Part shown: piece by piece, positions 33,926 to 42,658 of the stretch
Layout of the letters: the number at the start of each line of letters is the position of its first letter
Numbering within the stretch: the stretch's first letter is position 1
Assembly (NCBI GenBank): GCA_016861185.1
Contig: BOKW01000003.1
Location: forward strand, 496,001-560,000
Direction: 5' to 3'
Source: Betaproteobacteria bacterium
GTDB taxonomy: Bacteria; Pseudomonadota; Gammaproteobacteria; Burkholderiales; Burkholderiaceae_F
DNA: 64,000 nucleotides
Translations under genes and position numbers: made by a program
The notes under the pieces: model-generated
What the model saw: only the letters and a program-made list of their open reading frames with translations
The model's database searches: none
What the model was told of the DNA's origin: nothing

Positions 33926-35086
33926 CTAGACCGCGCCGAGCGCCTGCTCGAGATCGGCGATCAGATCGTCGATGTCCTCGACGCCGACCGAAAGCCGCAC
34001 CAGCGAATCGCCGATGCCGAGTTGAGCGCGCACCTCGGCCGGCACCGAAGCGTGCGTCATGATCGCCGGATGTTCGATCAGGCTTTCGACGCCGCCCAGG
34101 CTTTCGGCGAGGATGAAGATCTCGCAGCGCTCGAGAAACCGGCGCGCCTCGGCCTCGCCGCCCTTCAGGACCATCGTGACCATGCCGCCGCCCGCGCGCA
34201 TCTGCTGCCGCGCGAGCGCGTGCTGCGGATGGCTCGGCAGCCCCGGATAGATCACGCGCTCGAGCTTCGGATGGCGCTCGAGCCGGCGCGCCACTTCGAG
34301 GGCGTTGGCGCAATGCCGCTCCATCCGCAGCGCGAGTGTCTTCAGTCCCCGATTGGCCAGGAAGCAGTCGAACGGGCTCGGAATCGATCCGACCGCGTTC
34401 TGCAGGAACGCGAGCCGCTCGGCCAGATCCGCATCGCCGACGACGACGACCCCGTTGACGAGGTCGGAGTGGCCGTTCAGATACTTCGTCGCCGAATGCA
34501 GCACGATGTCGAAGCCGAACGAGAGCGGCTGCTGCACCCACGGCGAAGCGAAGGTGTTGTCGGCGACGGTGAGGATGCCGCGGCTGCGCGCGATGGCCGC
34601 GACCTCGGCCAGGTCGACGAGCTTCAGCAGCGGGTTGCTCGGCGTCTCGACCCAGATCATCCGCGTGTCGGGCGCAAGCTGCGCTTCGATCTCCGCGCGC
34701 GACGCGAAGGTCGAATACGAGAAGCGCAGATTGGCCGAACGCCGGCGCACGCGCTCGAACAGCCGCCGCGTTCCGCCATACAGGTCGTCGAGCGCGAGCA
34801 CATGACTGCCCGCCTCCAGCAGCTCGAGCACGGTCGCCGCGGCCGCCATGCCCGACGAGAACGCATACGCGCTGCGCCCGCCTTCGAGCGCGGCGACCGC
34901 CTTTTCGTACGCCCAGCGCGTCGGGTTGTGCGTGCGCGCGTAGTCGAGCCCCTTGTGCACGCCGGGGCTCGTCTGCGCGTAGGTGGAGGTGGCGTAGATC
35001 GGCGGGATCACCGCGCCGGTCGAGGGATCGGGATCCTGGCCGGCGTGGATCGCCAGCGTGGCAAAGCGGAGGTTCTTTTCGGTCAT
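33926..35086 (-). CDS. Cystathionine gamma-lyase-like PLP enzyme
   Basis: A 386-residue enzyme of the Cys/Met metabolism PLP family. Conserved blocks: TLAIHAGQDPDPSTGAVIPP, SSGMAAAATVLELL, ETPSNPLLKLVDL, DNTFASPWVQQPL, and the Schiff-base lysine in HSATKYLNGHSD. MetB, MetC and cystathionine gamma-lyase are hard to separate by sequence. Adjacency to a cystathionine beta-synthase one base upstream argues for gamma-lyase, which releases cysteine from cystathionine. The pair would form a reverse transsulfuration route. Confidence 0.9.
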   Translation of the reverse strand: MTEKNLRFATLAIHAGQDPDPSTGAVIPPIYATSTYAQTSPGVHKGLDYARTHNPTRWAYEKAVAALEGGRSAYAFSSGMAAAATVLELLEAGSHVLALDDLYGGTRRLFERVRRRSANLRFSYSTFASRAEIEAQLAPDTRMIWVETPSNPLLKLVDLAEVAAIARSRGILTVADNTFASPWVQQPLSFGFDIVLHSATKYLNGHSDLVNGVVVVGDADLAERLAFLQNAVGSIPSPFDCFLANRGLKTLALRMERHCANALEVARRLERHPKLERVIYPGLPSHPQHALARQQMRAGGGMVTMVLKGGEAEARRFLERCEIFILAESLGGVESLIEHPAIMTHASVPAEVRAQLGIGDSLVRLSVGVEDIDDLIADLEQALGAV

Positions 35087-35087
35087 G

Positions 35088-36455
35088 TCAGTGTTTTAGC
35101 CGCCGGCGCAGATAGTTCAGCAGATCCATGCGCGTGATCAGGCCGACGAACTGCTCGCCGCGCATCACGATCGGCACGAGCCCCTTGTCGAGGATCTCGG
35201 TTACGCGCGCAAGCGGCGCATCGGGTTCGATCGTCACCAGCACCGTGCTCATCACGCTTGAGACCGGATCGCCGAAGCGCTCCGGGTCCTTGATCACCGC
35301 GTGCAGCAGATCCTCCTCGTCGACGATGCCGACGACGCGCTCGCCGTCGAGCACCGGAAGCTGCGACACGTCGTACATCTTGCACCGGCCGAATGCGGCG
35401 AGCAGCGTGTCGTCCGGTCGCACCGTGATCACCGTGCCTTCGGCGTAGCGGCGCGTCATCAGGTCCGTCAGATCGCCCGCACTGCGCGACTCGATGAATC
35501 CCTGGTCGCGCATCCAGAAGTCGTTGTACATCTTCGACAGGTACTTCGCGCCGGTGTCGCAGACGAAGGTGACGACGCGCTCGGGTTCGCTGCGGCTGCG
35601 GCAATAGCGCAGCGCCGCGGCGAGCAGCGTGCCCGACGACGAACCCGCGAGAATCCCTTCCTTGCGCAGCAGGTCGCGCGCGGCGGCGAAGCTCTCGGCG
35701 TCGGGAACCGAATACGCCTCGGCGACGCCCGACAGATCCGCGATCGGCGGAACGAAGTCCTCGCCGATGCCTTCGACGAGCCACGAGCCCGCCGTGCCGA
35801 TCTTTCCGGTCTGCACGAATTCGGCGAGCACGGAGCCCTGCGGATCGGCGAGCACCATCTTCACCTTGGGCGCGTGCGCGCGGAAGTAGCGCGTGAGCCC
35901 GGTCAGCGTGCCGCCGCTGCCGACGCCGCACACGACGGCGTCGAGTCGGCCGTGCATCTGCTCGAGGATTTCGGGGCCGGTCGTCCGTTCGTGCGCGAGC
36001 GGGTTGGCCGGGTTGCCGAACTGGTTCATGTAGACGGAGTTGGGCGTCTTCGCGGCGATCGCCTCGGCCATGTCCTGGTAGTACTCGGGATGGCCCTTGC
36101 CGACGTCCGAGCGCGTCATCACGATCTCTGCGCCGAGCGCGCGCAGATGAAAGATCTTCTCCTGGCTCATCTTGTCCGGGATCACGAACAGCGTCCGGTA
36201 GCCCTTCGCGAGCCCCACCAGCGCCAGCGCCAGTCCCGTGTTGCCGGCCGTCGCTTCGATGATCGTCCCGCCGGGCTTGAGCCGACCTTCCCGCTCGGCC
36301 GCGTCGATCATCGACACGGCGATGCGGTCCTTGATCGAGCCGCCGGGGTTCTGGTTCTCCAGCTTGACGAACAGCTCGCACCGGCCCGTATCGATCCGGG
36401 TGATCGGAACCAGCGGCGTGTTGCCGATCAACTGCAGCAGCGGCGACAGCGTCAT
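35088..36455 (-). CDS. Cystathionine beta-synthase with CBS domains
   Basis: A 455-residue enzyme. The PLP domain (about 1-320) has LIGNTPLVPI, the Schiff-base Lys42 in NPGGSIKDRIA, EATAGNTGLALALVG and GVGSGGTLTG. Two CBS domains follow (about 335-390 and 400-452; LPVLDGERVVGIVDEEDLL and VPIVMRGEQFVGLITRMDLL). It condenses serine and homocysteine to cystathionine. The CBS pair could bind an adenosyl ligand such as S-adenosylmethionine. GGGAGGAAAGC precedes the ATG. Its stop is one base from the next ATG. Confidence 0.93.
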   Translation of the reverse strand: MTLSPLLQLIGNTPLVPITRIDTGRCELFVKLENQNPGGSIKDRIAVSMIDAAEREGRLKPGGTIIEATAGNTGLALALVGLAKGYRTLFVIPDKMSQEKIFHLRALGAEIVMTRSDVGKGHPEYYQDMAEAIAAKTPNSVYMNQFGNPANPLAHERTTGPEILEQMHGRLDAVVCGVGSGGTLTGLTRYFRAHAPKVKMVLADPQGSVLAEFVQTGKIGTAGSWLVEGIGEDFVPPIADLSGVAEAYSVPDAESFAAARDLLRKEGILAGSSSGTLLAAALRYCRSRSEPERVVTFVCDTGAKYLSKMYNDFWMRDQGFIESRSAGDLTDLMTRRYAEGTVITVRPDDTLLAAFGRCKMYDVSQLPVLDGERVVGIVDEEDLLHAVIKDPERFGDPVSSVMSTVLVTIEPDAPLARVTEILDKGLVPIVMRGEQFVGLITRMDLLNYLRRRLKH

Positions 36456-36502
36456 GCTTTCCTCCCACGCGTGGCAGCGTAGTTTGCCACCGCCAATCCA
36501 AT

Positions 36503-37390
36503 CTACCGCCGGCCTGCCAGGTGAATGCCCGCGACGATCAACAGCAGCCCGGCCAGGTGGTACGTGCGCGGCAGTTCGCCGAGGATCAGCGCCGACAGGA
36601 TGCCGGCGAACACCGGCGTCAGATTGGCAAAGTACACGGGAACGACTGCGCCGACGCGCGCCACGCCGTGATCCCACGCGTAATACGCGACGATCGACGG
36701 CAGCAGCGCGACGTACAGCATCACCGCAATCACCGTCGGGCTCCAGTGAATCGCCGCGGAACCCAACGCGCTCTCGGCGAGCGTGAACGGCGCGATCGCG
36801 ACGACGCCGAAGGCCATCTGCGCCGCCAGAAACGGGGCGAACGGCAACTCGGGCCGGCGCTTGCGCAGCAGCCACGTGTACAGCGTCCAGGTCAGGTTCG
36901 CCGCCAGCATGATCAGGTCGCCTGCGACGAAGGACAGCGCGAGCAGGTTGGCCGGATCGCCGCGCGCGAGCACCGCCAGCACGCCCGCGAGCGAGACGCC
37001 CGCGCCGATCCATTGCGCGCGGCGCGTCGGCTCGCCGAAAAAGAGCGCGCCGGTCGCCAGCACGAACACCGGCGTGGACGCCGCGATCAGCGTGACGTTC
37101 ACCGCGGTCGAGGTCTGCACCGCGAGGTACTGGAACGAGTTGTAGCAGCCCACACCGAGCACGCCGATCAGCGCGACCTCTTTCCACTGCGCGCGCAGCC
37201 CGGGCGCGTGCGTGCGCAGCGCGGACCACGCGAACGGCAGGAAGATCGCGAGCGCGATCACCCAGCGAGCGAGTGAAAGCGCAAGCGGCGGCACCTGTCC
37301 CACGAGCAGCCGCGCGAAAACCGCGTTGCCCGCCCAGAACAGCGGCGGCAGCGTCAGCAGAAGTGCGGTGCGAGGGTCGATGCGTTGCAC
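36503..37390 (-). CDS. EamA/DMT-family transporter
   Basis: A 295-residue ten-helix membrane protein with two EamA repeats. [16 protein letters not shown] and [14 protein letters not shown] open the first; [23 protein letters not shown] closes the second. It starts at GTG 37390. It is divergent from the kyn genes across 89 bp and may carry tryptophan, kynurenine or another metabolite, but only position suggests this. It has low similarity to the EamA protein at 19664. Confidence 0.88.
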   Translation of the reverse strand: MQRIDPRTALLLTLPPLFWAGNAVFARLLVGQVPPLALSLARWVIALAIFLPFAWSALRTHAPGLRAQWKEVALIGVLGVGCYNSFQYLAVQTSTAVNVTLIAASTPVFVLATGALFFGEPTRRAQWIGAGVSLAGVLAVLARGDPANLLALSFVAGDLIMLAANLTWTLYTWLLRKRRPELPFAPFLAAQMAFGVVAIAPFTLAESALGSAAIHWSPTVIAVMLYVALLPSIVAYYAWDHGVARVGAVVPVYFANLTPVFAGILSALILGELPRTYHLAGLLLIVAGIHLAGRR

Positions 37391-37432
37391 GCGGAAGTGT
37401 CGCCCGCGGCTCGCGTCGCTGCGGCGAAGAAC

Positions 37433-37472
37433 GGGTATCGGGAAGCGCGCGAAGCATACCCAAGCCTAGAAT
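37433..37472 (+). promoter_or_regulatory. Inverted repeat and -10-like hexamer before kynB
   Basis: GGGTAT (37433-37438) and ATACCC (37456-37461) form an inverted repeat with 17 bases between. TAGAAT (37467-37472) follows and ends seven bases before the ATG at 37480. Transcription would begin at or next to the ATG, so the message may be leaderless. The inverted repeat overlaps the -35 region and could bind a regulator shared with the divergent transporter. Confidence 0.45.
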
Positions 37473-37479
37473 CCGGCCG

Positions 37480-38106
37480 ATGCGCGTCCTGTACGACATC
37501 TCGCCGAGCGTGGCGCCGGGCTTTCCAGTCTTCCCGGGCGATACGTCGTTCGCGTTTCGTTGGACCTGGAAGCTCGGCCAGGACTGCCCGGTCAACGTGT
37601 CGGAGATCACGATGTCGCCGCACACGGGCGCGCACACCGATGCGCCGCTGCATTACGACGACGCCGGCGCCTCGATCGGCGAAGTGCCGCTCGATCGTTA
37701 CCTCGGCCCCTGCCGCGTGATCCACGCGATCGGCGTCGGACCGCTGGTCGAGCAGCGGCACGTCGAGCACCGCCTGCGCGACGCGCCCCCGCGCGTGCTC
37801 GTCCGAACGTACGAACGGGCGCCGGTCGACGCGTGGGATCCCGCCTTCACGGCGTTCGCACCGGCGACGATCGACCTGCTGCACGCGCACGGCGTGAAGC
37901 TCGTCGGCATCGACACGCCGTCGCTCGACCCGGAGACGAGCAAGACGCTCGACAGCCACCAGCGCGTGCGTGCGTACGGCATGGCGATCCTTGAAGGCAT
38001 CGTGCTCGACGCGGTGCCCGAAGGCGATTACGAGCTGATCGCGCTGCCGCTGAAGTGGAAGGGGCTGGACGCCTCGCCGGTGCGCGCGGTGCTGCGCGCG
38101 CTCTAG
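37480..38106 (+). CDS. kynB: Kynurenine formamidase
   Basis: A 208-residue metal-dependent hydrolase that converts N-formylkynurenine to kynurenine. The KynB metal motif is present as [11 protein letters not shown] (His48, His52, Asp54, His58). [17 protein letters not shown] opens the protein and [18 protein letters not shown] is also typical of the family. It is complete. kynU starts 17 bp downstream and kynA follows, giving a three-gene tryptophan to anthranilate operon. Confidence 0.96.
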   Translation: MRVLYDISPSVAPGFPVFPGDTSFAFRWTWKLGQDCPVNVSEITMSPHTGAHTDAPLHYDDAGASIGEVPLDRYLGPCRVIHAIGVGPLVEQRHVEHRLRDAPPRVLVRTYERAPVDAWDPAFTAFAPATIDLLHAHGVKLVGIDTPSLDPETSKTLDSHQRVRAYGMAILEGIVLDAVPEGDYELIALPLKWKGLDASPVRAVLRAL

Positions 38107-38123
38107 CCCGGCGACAAACACGC

Positions 38124-39401
38124 ATGGACACGACCCGACAGGACTGCGCCGCGCGCGACGCCGCCGATGCGCTGGCGCCGCATCGCAACGCGTTCGCGCT
38201 GCCCGACGGCGTGATCTATCTCGACGGCAATTCGCTCGGCCCGCTGCCGCGCGCGACCGCGGCGCGTCTGCGCGAAGTCGTCGAGCGCGAATGGGGCGAA
38301 GGCCTGATCCGTTCGTGGAACTCGGCCGGCTGGATCGACGCGCCGCGGCGCGTCGGTGCCAAGATCGCGCGGCTGGTCGGCGCGCAGGCGAACGAGCTGA
38401 TCTGCGCCGATTCGACCTCGATCAACCTGTTCAAGGTGCTCGCGGGCGCGCTCGCGCTGCAGGCCGCGCGCCCGCGGGTATCGACGAACGAGCGGCGGGT
38501 GATCCTGACCGAGCGCAGCAACTTCCCGACCGACCTGTACATGGCGCAGGGTCTGGCGGACCTGCTCGGCGGCCGCCACGAGCTGAAGCTCGTCGAGTTC
38601 GACGAGGTCGCCGCGGCAATCGACGAACGCGTGGCGGTGCTGATGCTGACGCACGTCAACTACCGCACCGGCGCGATGCACGACATGGCCGCGCTGACGC
38701 GGCGCGCGCACGACGCGGGCGCGCTGGCGATCTGGGACCTCGCGCACTCGGCCGGCGCGGTGCCGGTCGATCTGAACGCAGCGGGCGCCGACTTCGCGGT
38801 CGGCTGCGGCTACAAATACCTGAACGGCGGCCCCGGTGCGCCGGCCTTCGTATTCGTCGCCGAGCGGCACCTCGCGGCGCTGGCCGACCGCACATTCGCG
38901 CAGCCGCTGTCGGGCTGGATCGGCCATCGGGCGCCGTTCGACTTCGATCCCGATTACGCGCCGGCACGAGGCATCGACCGCTTTGCCGTGGGCACGCCCT
39001 CGATCCTCGCGCTCGCGGCGCTCGACTGCGGCGTGGAGACCGTGCTCGCGGCCGGCATCGACGCGCTGCGCGCCAAGTCGGTCGCACTGACCGAGCTCTT
39101 CATCGCGCTTGTCGAGCAACGTTGCGCGGGGCTGGGCCTTGCGCTCGCATCACCGCGCGACGCGCAGCCGCGCGGCAGCCAGGTCTCGTTCGCGCACGAG
39201 CACGCATGGCCGGTGATGCAGGCGCTGATCGCACGCGGCGTGATCGGCGATTTCCGTGCGCCCGACATCCTGCGCTTCGGCTTCGCACCGCTGTACGTGC
39301 GCTTCGTCGACGTCTGGGATGCGGCCGAAGCGTTGCGCGACATCCTCGCCACCCGCGCGTGGGACCGGCCCGAGTTCAAGCAGCGCAAGACGGTCACATG
39401 A
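38124..39401 (+). CDS. kynU: Kynureninase
   Basis: A 425-residue PLP enzyme that cleaves kynurenine to anthranilate and alanine. Motifs: [14 protein letters not shown] near the start, [34 protein letters not shown], and the Schiff-base Lys231 in [13 protein letters not shown]. Length equals the family norm. It lies between kynB and kynA; a repeat (39405-39486) separates it from kynA. Confidence 0.97.
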   Translation: MDTTRQDCAARDAADALAPHRNAFALPDGVIYLDGNSLGPLPRATAARLREVVEREWGEGLIRSWNSAGWIDAPRRVGAKIARLVGAQANELICADSTSINLFKVLAGALALQAARPRVSTNERRVILTERSNFPTDLYMAQGLADLLGGRHELKLVEFDEVAAAIDERVAVLMLTHVNYRTGAMHDMAALTRRAHDAGALAIWDLAHSAGAVPVDLNAAGADFAVGCGYKYLNGGPGAPAFVFVAERHLAALADRTFAQPLSGWIGHRAPFDFDPDYAPARGIDRFAVGTPSILALAALDCGVETVLAAGIDALRAKSVALTELFIALVEQRCAGLGLALASPRDAQPRGSQVSFAHEHAWPVMQALIARGVIGDFRAPDILRFGFAPLYVRFVDVWDAAEALRDILATRAWDRPEFKQRKTVT

Positions 39402-39404
39402 ATG

Positions 39405-39486
39405 AATTCATCACCGAGACACCGAGAACGCCGAGAAAAGCATTCCGTCTTTCTCCGTGCTCTCTGCGTCTCTGTGGTTAACCAAG
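39405..39486. repeat. Purine/pyrimidine-arm dispersed repeat between kynU and kynA
   Basis: ACCGAGACACCGAGAACGCC with a following GAGAAAAG forms the left arm; CTTTCTCCGTGCTCTCTGCG then TCTCTGTGGTTAACC forms the right arm, roughly its reverse complement. The base composition is clearly lower in GC than the flanking genes. Read on the minus strand it encodes the TTETQRARRK-type peptide that is common in predicted proteins of many unrelated genomes, a sign of a widespread intergenic repeat. It would form a long imperfect hairpin in the kyn transcript. Confidence 0.65.
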
Positions 39487-39502
39487 TTCCTTTCGCCGAG
39501 CG

Positions 39503-40354
39503 ATGACGAATCGACAACACGACACCCCGCCCGATCCCGCCGAGTTCGGCGCGCGGATGGACTGCGCAGGCAGCATGACCTACGGCGACTATCTGCAGCT
39601 CGACGCGATCCTGTCGGCGCAGAAGCCGCTGTCGCCGGATCCGAACGAGTGGCTGTTCATCATCCAGCACCAGACGAGCGAGCTGTGGATGAAGCTCATG
39701 CTGATCGAGCTGCGCGGCGCGCGCGAGGCGATCCGCGGCGACCAGCTCCCGCCGGCCTTCAAGATGCTCGCGCGGGTGTCGCGGATCATGGAACAGCTCG
39801 TGCACGCGTGGGACGTGCTGTCGACGCTGACGCCGTCCGAGTACAGCGCGATTCGCCCGTTTCTCGGCTCCAGTTCGGGCTTTCAGTCGTGGCAGTACCG
39901 CGAGATCGAGTACATCCTGGGCAACAAGAACGCCGCGATGCTCAAGCCGCATGCGCATCGCGCCGATATCCAGGCTGAGCTGGAGCGGGCGCTCGCCGCG
40001 CCGTCGCTGTACGACGAGTCGATCCGGCTGCTCGCGCGCGGCGGCTTCGCGATCGACGCCGCCGTGCTCGGGCGCGACCTGCGCGAGCCGCACGCGTTTT
40101 CGGAGTCGGTCGAGCAGGCCTGGCTCGCGGTCTACCGTGCGCCGCGCGAGCACTGGGCACTGTACGAGCTGGCCGAGGAGCTGGTCGACCTCGAGGACGC
40201 GTTCCGCCAATGGCGGTTCCGCCACGTGACGACGGTCGAGCGCATCATCGGCTTCAAGCGCGGCACCGGCGGCACCAGCGGCGTGGCCTACCTGCGGCGC
40301 ATGCTCGACGTGGTGCTTTTCCCGGAGCTGTGGAAGGTGAGGACGGATCTTTGA
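39503..40354 (+). CDS. kynA: Tryptophan 2,3-dioxygenase
   Basis: A 283-residue haem dioxygenase that opens the indole ring of tryptophan to N-formylkynurenine. [31 protein letters not shown] (active-site His56), [17 protein letters not shown] and the haem-ligand His241 in [13 protein letters not shown] followed by KRGTGGTSG are all present. It is the third gene of kynB-kynU-kynA. Confidence 0.97.
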   Translation: MTNRQHDTPPDPAEFGARMDCAGSMTYGDYLQLDAILSAQKPLSPDPNEWLFIIQHQTSELWMKLMLIELRGAREAIRGDQLPPAFKMLARVSRIMEQLVHAWDVLSTLTPSEYSAIRPFLGSSSGFQSWQYREIEYILGNKNAAMLKPHAHRADIQAELERALAAPSLYDESIRLLARGGFAIDAAVLGRDLREPHAFSESVEQAWLAVYRAPREHWALYELAEELVDLEDAFRQWRFRHVTTVERIIGFKRGTGGTSGVAYLRRMLDVVLFPELWKVRTDL

Positions 40355-40373
40355 GGATTGCGGGGAGGCGACG

Positions 40374-40784
40374 ATGACTTTCATCAAGCCCTACATCATC
40401 CGGCTGTCGCATTGCGACCCGACCGGGTACGTGTTCTATCCGCACTACTTCCACATCTTCAACGCGCTCGTCGAGGACTGGTTCTACGAGGCGATCGAGG
40501 TTCCGTTCGACCGTTTTCTGATGGAGCGGGGGCTGGCGCTGCCGACGGTGAAGCTGGAAACGACCTTCCTCGCGTCGACCAGGATGGGCGAAACGGTCGA
40601 CTTCTGGCTGACGGTTTCGCACCTCGGCCGCTCGTCGATCCGCTTCACGATGGGCGTCAGCAAGGACGGCGAGGACCGCGTGAAGATGAACCGCGTGGCT
40701 GTCTGCGTCAGTCAGAAATCGCAGCGCCCGGCCGACTTCCCGCCCGACGTGCGCGAGAAGGTGCTGGAGTTCATGCGGGGGTAG
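40374..40784 (+). CDS. Hotdog-fold acyl-CoA thioesterase (4HBT-like)
   Basis: A 136-residue thioesterase of the 4-hydroxybenzoyl-CoA thioesterase family. RLSHCDPTGYVFYPHYF holds the catalytic Asp of the type I 4HBT active site, and FNALVEDWFYEAI forms the long helix of the fold. Homologues hydrolyse aromatic or short acyl-CoA esters. The start is 19 bp after kynA, suggesting co-transcription; release of an anthraniloyl- or benzoyl-type acid is a possible link. Confidence 0.88.
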   Translation: MTFIKPYIIRLSHCDPTGYVFYPHYFHIFNALVEDWFYEAIEVPFDRFLMERGLALPTVKLETTFLASTRMGETVDFWLTVSHLGRSSIRFTMGVSKDGEDRVKMNRVAVCVSQKSQRPADFPPDVREKVLEFMRG

Positions 40785-40833
40785 CCGCCGGCCGCTCGCG
40801 CCTGCAGGCAGGAGTCCCTTGCCGAATCCCGCC

Positions 40834-40856
40834 CTCGCGCAATCCGCAATCCGAGC
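40834..40856. repeat. Short GCAATCC tandem motif
   Basis: CGCAATCCGCAATCCGAG lies in the 74-bp gap between convergent genes. The same unit occurs several times around purK/purE (56286-56426). Confidence 0.5.
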
Positions 40857-40858
40857 AA

Positions 40859-41923
40859 CTACCACGCCCTTCGCGCCTGCTGCTCCTTGCGGATGCGCTG
40901 CACCTCGGCTTCGTAGGCGGCCGCGAAGGCTTCGTCGAAGGCCTGCTGGAAGGCGGCGTGCGCATCGCGGGCGATCGCGCGGTGCTGCTCGACGTACAGC
41001 TCCCACAAGCGCGCCTTGCGCGCCATCGGCAGGAAGCTGCCCAGGACGCCGCCGCCGGCGAGCCGCGCGGCGAGCGCTTCGGGCTCGAAGCGCGCAAGCA
41101 CACGCTCGGACGCGACGCGCATCGCGGTCGTCGTCGCGGCGATGTGCGACTCGAGGTCGAGCACGGCGTCCTTGATCGCCTCCGGGCCGGTCATGAAACC
41201 GGGGATCGGCGGCTTCAGCACGTTGGCGAGCGCGCGCACGTCGTCCTGCGCGAACTTCAGCGGGTTGTTGATGCCGCGCACGCGCAGCGTCGTCACGTCG
41301 GTCTCGACCTCCTTCTTCGCTTCGCGCCGCGACGCGAGCAGCCGCCGCAGCCCGCCGATCGCGTCGCGCACCATGCCGCCGATCGTGCGCATCAGCTCGG
41401 GACGCGGACCGCCGGACAGATCGACCTTGACGCCCGCACCCTCCTCGAACGCGCGCCACAGTTCATCGACCGACGTCGTCGCGGCGCGCGCGCCCGCGGC
41501 CGCCATCGCCTGCGGGCGCGCGAGGATCCGCGTGTGCTGTTCGATCTCGTCGTCGCCGCCGGAGAACTCGTGCGCGGCCGCGGTGGCGATGGCCGCGGAC
41601 GCGTCTTCGAAGTCGCACGCGATCGTGTAGTGCCCGATGCGGATGCGGTCGCCCGCCTTCAGCGGCACCTTCTGCCCCGACGCGAGCGCCTGCCCGTTGA
41701 CCGAGGCGGGGTTTGTGCTCCCCATGTCCTCGAGGTAGTAGGTGCCGCCGTGAAAGCTCACGTGCGCGTGGAAGCGCGACACCATGCGCTTCGGATCGGG
41801 CAGCAGCAGCCGCGCGGTTTCGGCGCGGCCGATCAGCCCGCCGCTGGCGTCGAAGTGGGCGACCAGCGGCGTCGTGTCGGATTCATCGGGCCGCGAGATG
41901 ACCTTCAGCGCGAGCAGCATCAT
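40859..41923 (-). CDS. FHA-domain protein related to type VI secretion TagH
   Basis: A 354-residue protein. The N-terminal FHA domain (about 20-110) carries GLIGRAETARLLLPDPKRMVSRFHAHV with the phosphothreonine-binding Arg, Ser-Arg and the MGSTNPASVNG loop, read in separate blocks. The C-terminal domain (about 210-350) has NNPLKFAQDDVRAL, PGFMTGPEAIKDAVLDLESH and KARLWELYVEQH, matching the TagH-type domain of T6SS FHA proteins. The ATG overlaps the stop of the lipoprotein gene. It is the last gene of the kinase-lipoprotein-FHA operon. FHA domains read threonine phosphorylation, so the kinase is the obvious partner. Confidence 0.88.
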   Translation of the reverse strand: MMLLALKVISRPDESDTTPLVAHFDASGGLIGRAETARLLLPDPKRMVSRFHAHVSFHGGTYYLEDMGSTNPASVNGQALASGQKVPLKAGDRIRIGHYTIACDFEDASAAIATAAAHEFSGGDDEIEQHTRILARPQAMAAAGARAATTSVDELWRAFEEGAGVKVDLSGGPRPELMRTIGGMVRDAIGGLRRLLASRREAKKEVETDVTTLRVRGINNPLKFAQDDVRALANVLKPPIPGFMTGPEAIKDAVLDLESHIAATTTAMRVASERVLARFEPEALAARLAGGGVLGSFLPMARKARLWELYVEQHRAIARDAHAAFQQAFDEAFAAAYEAEVQRIRKEQQARRAW

Positions 41924-42633
41924 CGGAGATCCATTCGGTCGATCGCGGCCACGACGGTTTCGCCCGCAGCCAGTCGCGCGACCTGAATCGTGACGGCGCT
42001 CGTCTTCGCCGGCGCGCCGTTGACGTAAAGCCGCGACTGCACTTTGTACTCGCCGGGCGGAACCCCCTGCGGAAAGGTGAACTGCAGCGTCGATACGTAC
42101 GCGCCGCCGCCCGCACCCGCGGGCGCCGGCGTCTTGGCGATCTTGCTGCGTTCGACGCCCTTCGGATCGACGACGACGAATTCCTCGCGCAACTCGCGCA
42201 GAGGCTCCTTTGCACCCGGGACGACCTCGATGTTCGACCGCACCGTGACTTCGTCGCCGCCCTTCGCGGTCGGGCGGGTCGTTTCGGTGCGATACGTGGT
42301 GACCACCGGCGCCGGCGGAAGCTGGTTGTTGTTGGCTTTGCGGTACTCGTCGCCGACCTGCTGCGCCGTCTTGGTCTGCGACGCCTGGTAGTTGTACGCG
42401 ACGCAGGCGAGCGCGCCCAGCCCGGCGCCGAGCAGTGCGCCCCTCGTGCGATGCCGGTCGCCGCCGATCACCGCGCCGGCTACGCCGCCGATGACGGCTC
42501 CGACGACCGGATTGCAGGGATCCTCGCTCGCGGCGCTGCGCCGCGGGCTTTGCGCACAACCTGCAAGCGCGGCGCCGACGGCGAGCGCAAGGCCGCAGTG
42601 GCGGAGTAGACGAAGCGGACGGGACATCGGCAT
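41920..42633 (-). CDS. Glycine-zipper lipoprotein
   Basis: A 237-residue predicted lipoprotein with lipobox LAGC near residue 26. A glycine zipper follows (CNPVVGAVIGGVAGAVIGG, then GALLGAGLGALA), as in 17-kDa surface antigen and OmpA-like linker proteins. The C-terminal half is beta-rich (VEVTVRSNIEV-like strands, TFPQGVPPGEYKVQSRLYVNG) and ends MDLR. The zipper suggests insertion into or across a membrane. It lies between the kinase and FHA genes, so it may be the cell-envelope end of the system. A GGAG ribosome site precedes ATG 42633. Confidence 0.82.
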   Translation of the reverse strand: MPMSRPLRLLRHCGLALAVGAALAGCAQSPRRSAASEDPCNPVVGAVIGGVAGAVIGGDRHRTRGALLGAGLGALACVAYNYQASQTKTAQQVGDEYRKANNNQLPPAPVVTTYRTETTRPTAKGGDEVTVRSNIEVVPGAKEPLRELREEFVVVDPKGVERSKIAKTPAPAGAGGGAYVSTLQFTFPQGVPPGEYKVQSRLYVNGAPAKTSAVTIQVARLAAGETVVAAIDRMDLR

Positions 42634-42658
42634 GAAAAGAGCTCCGCGACGATCAATC

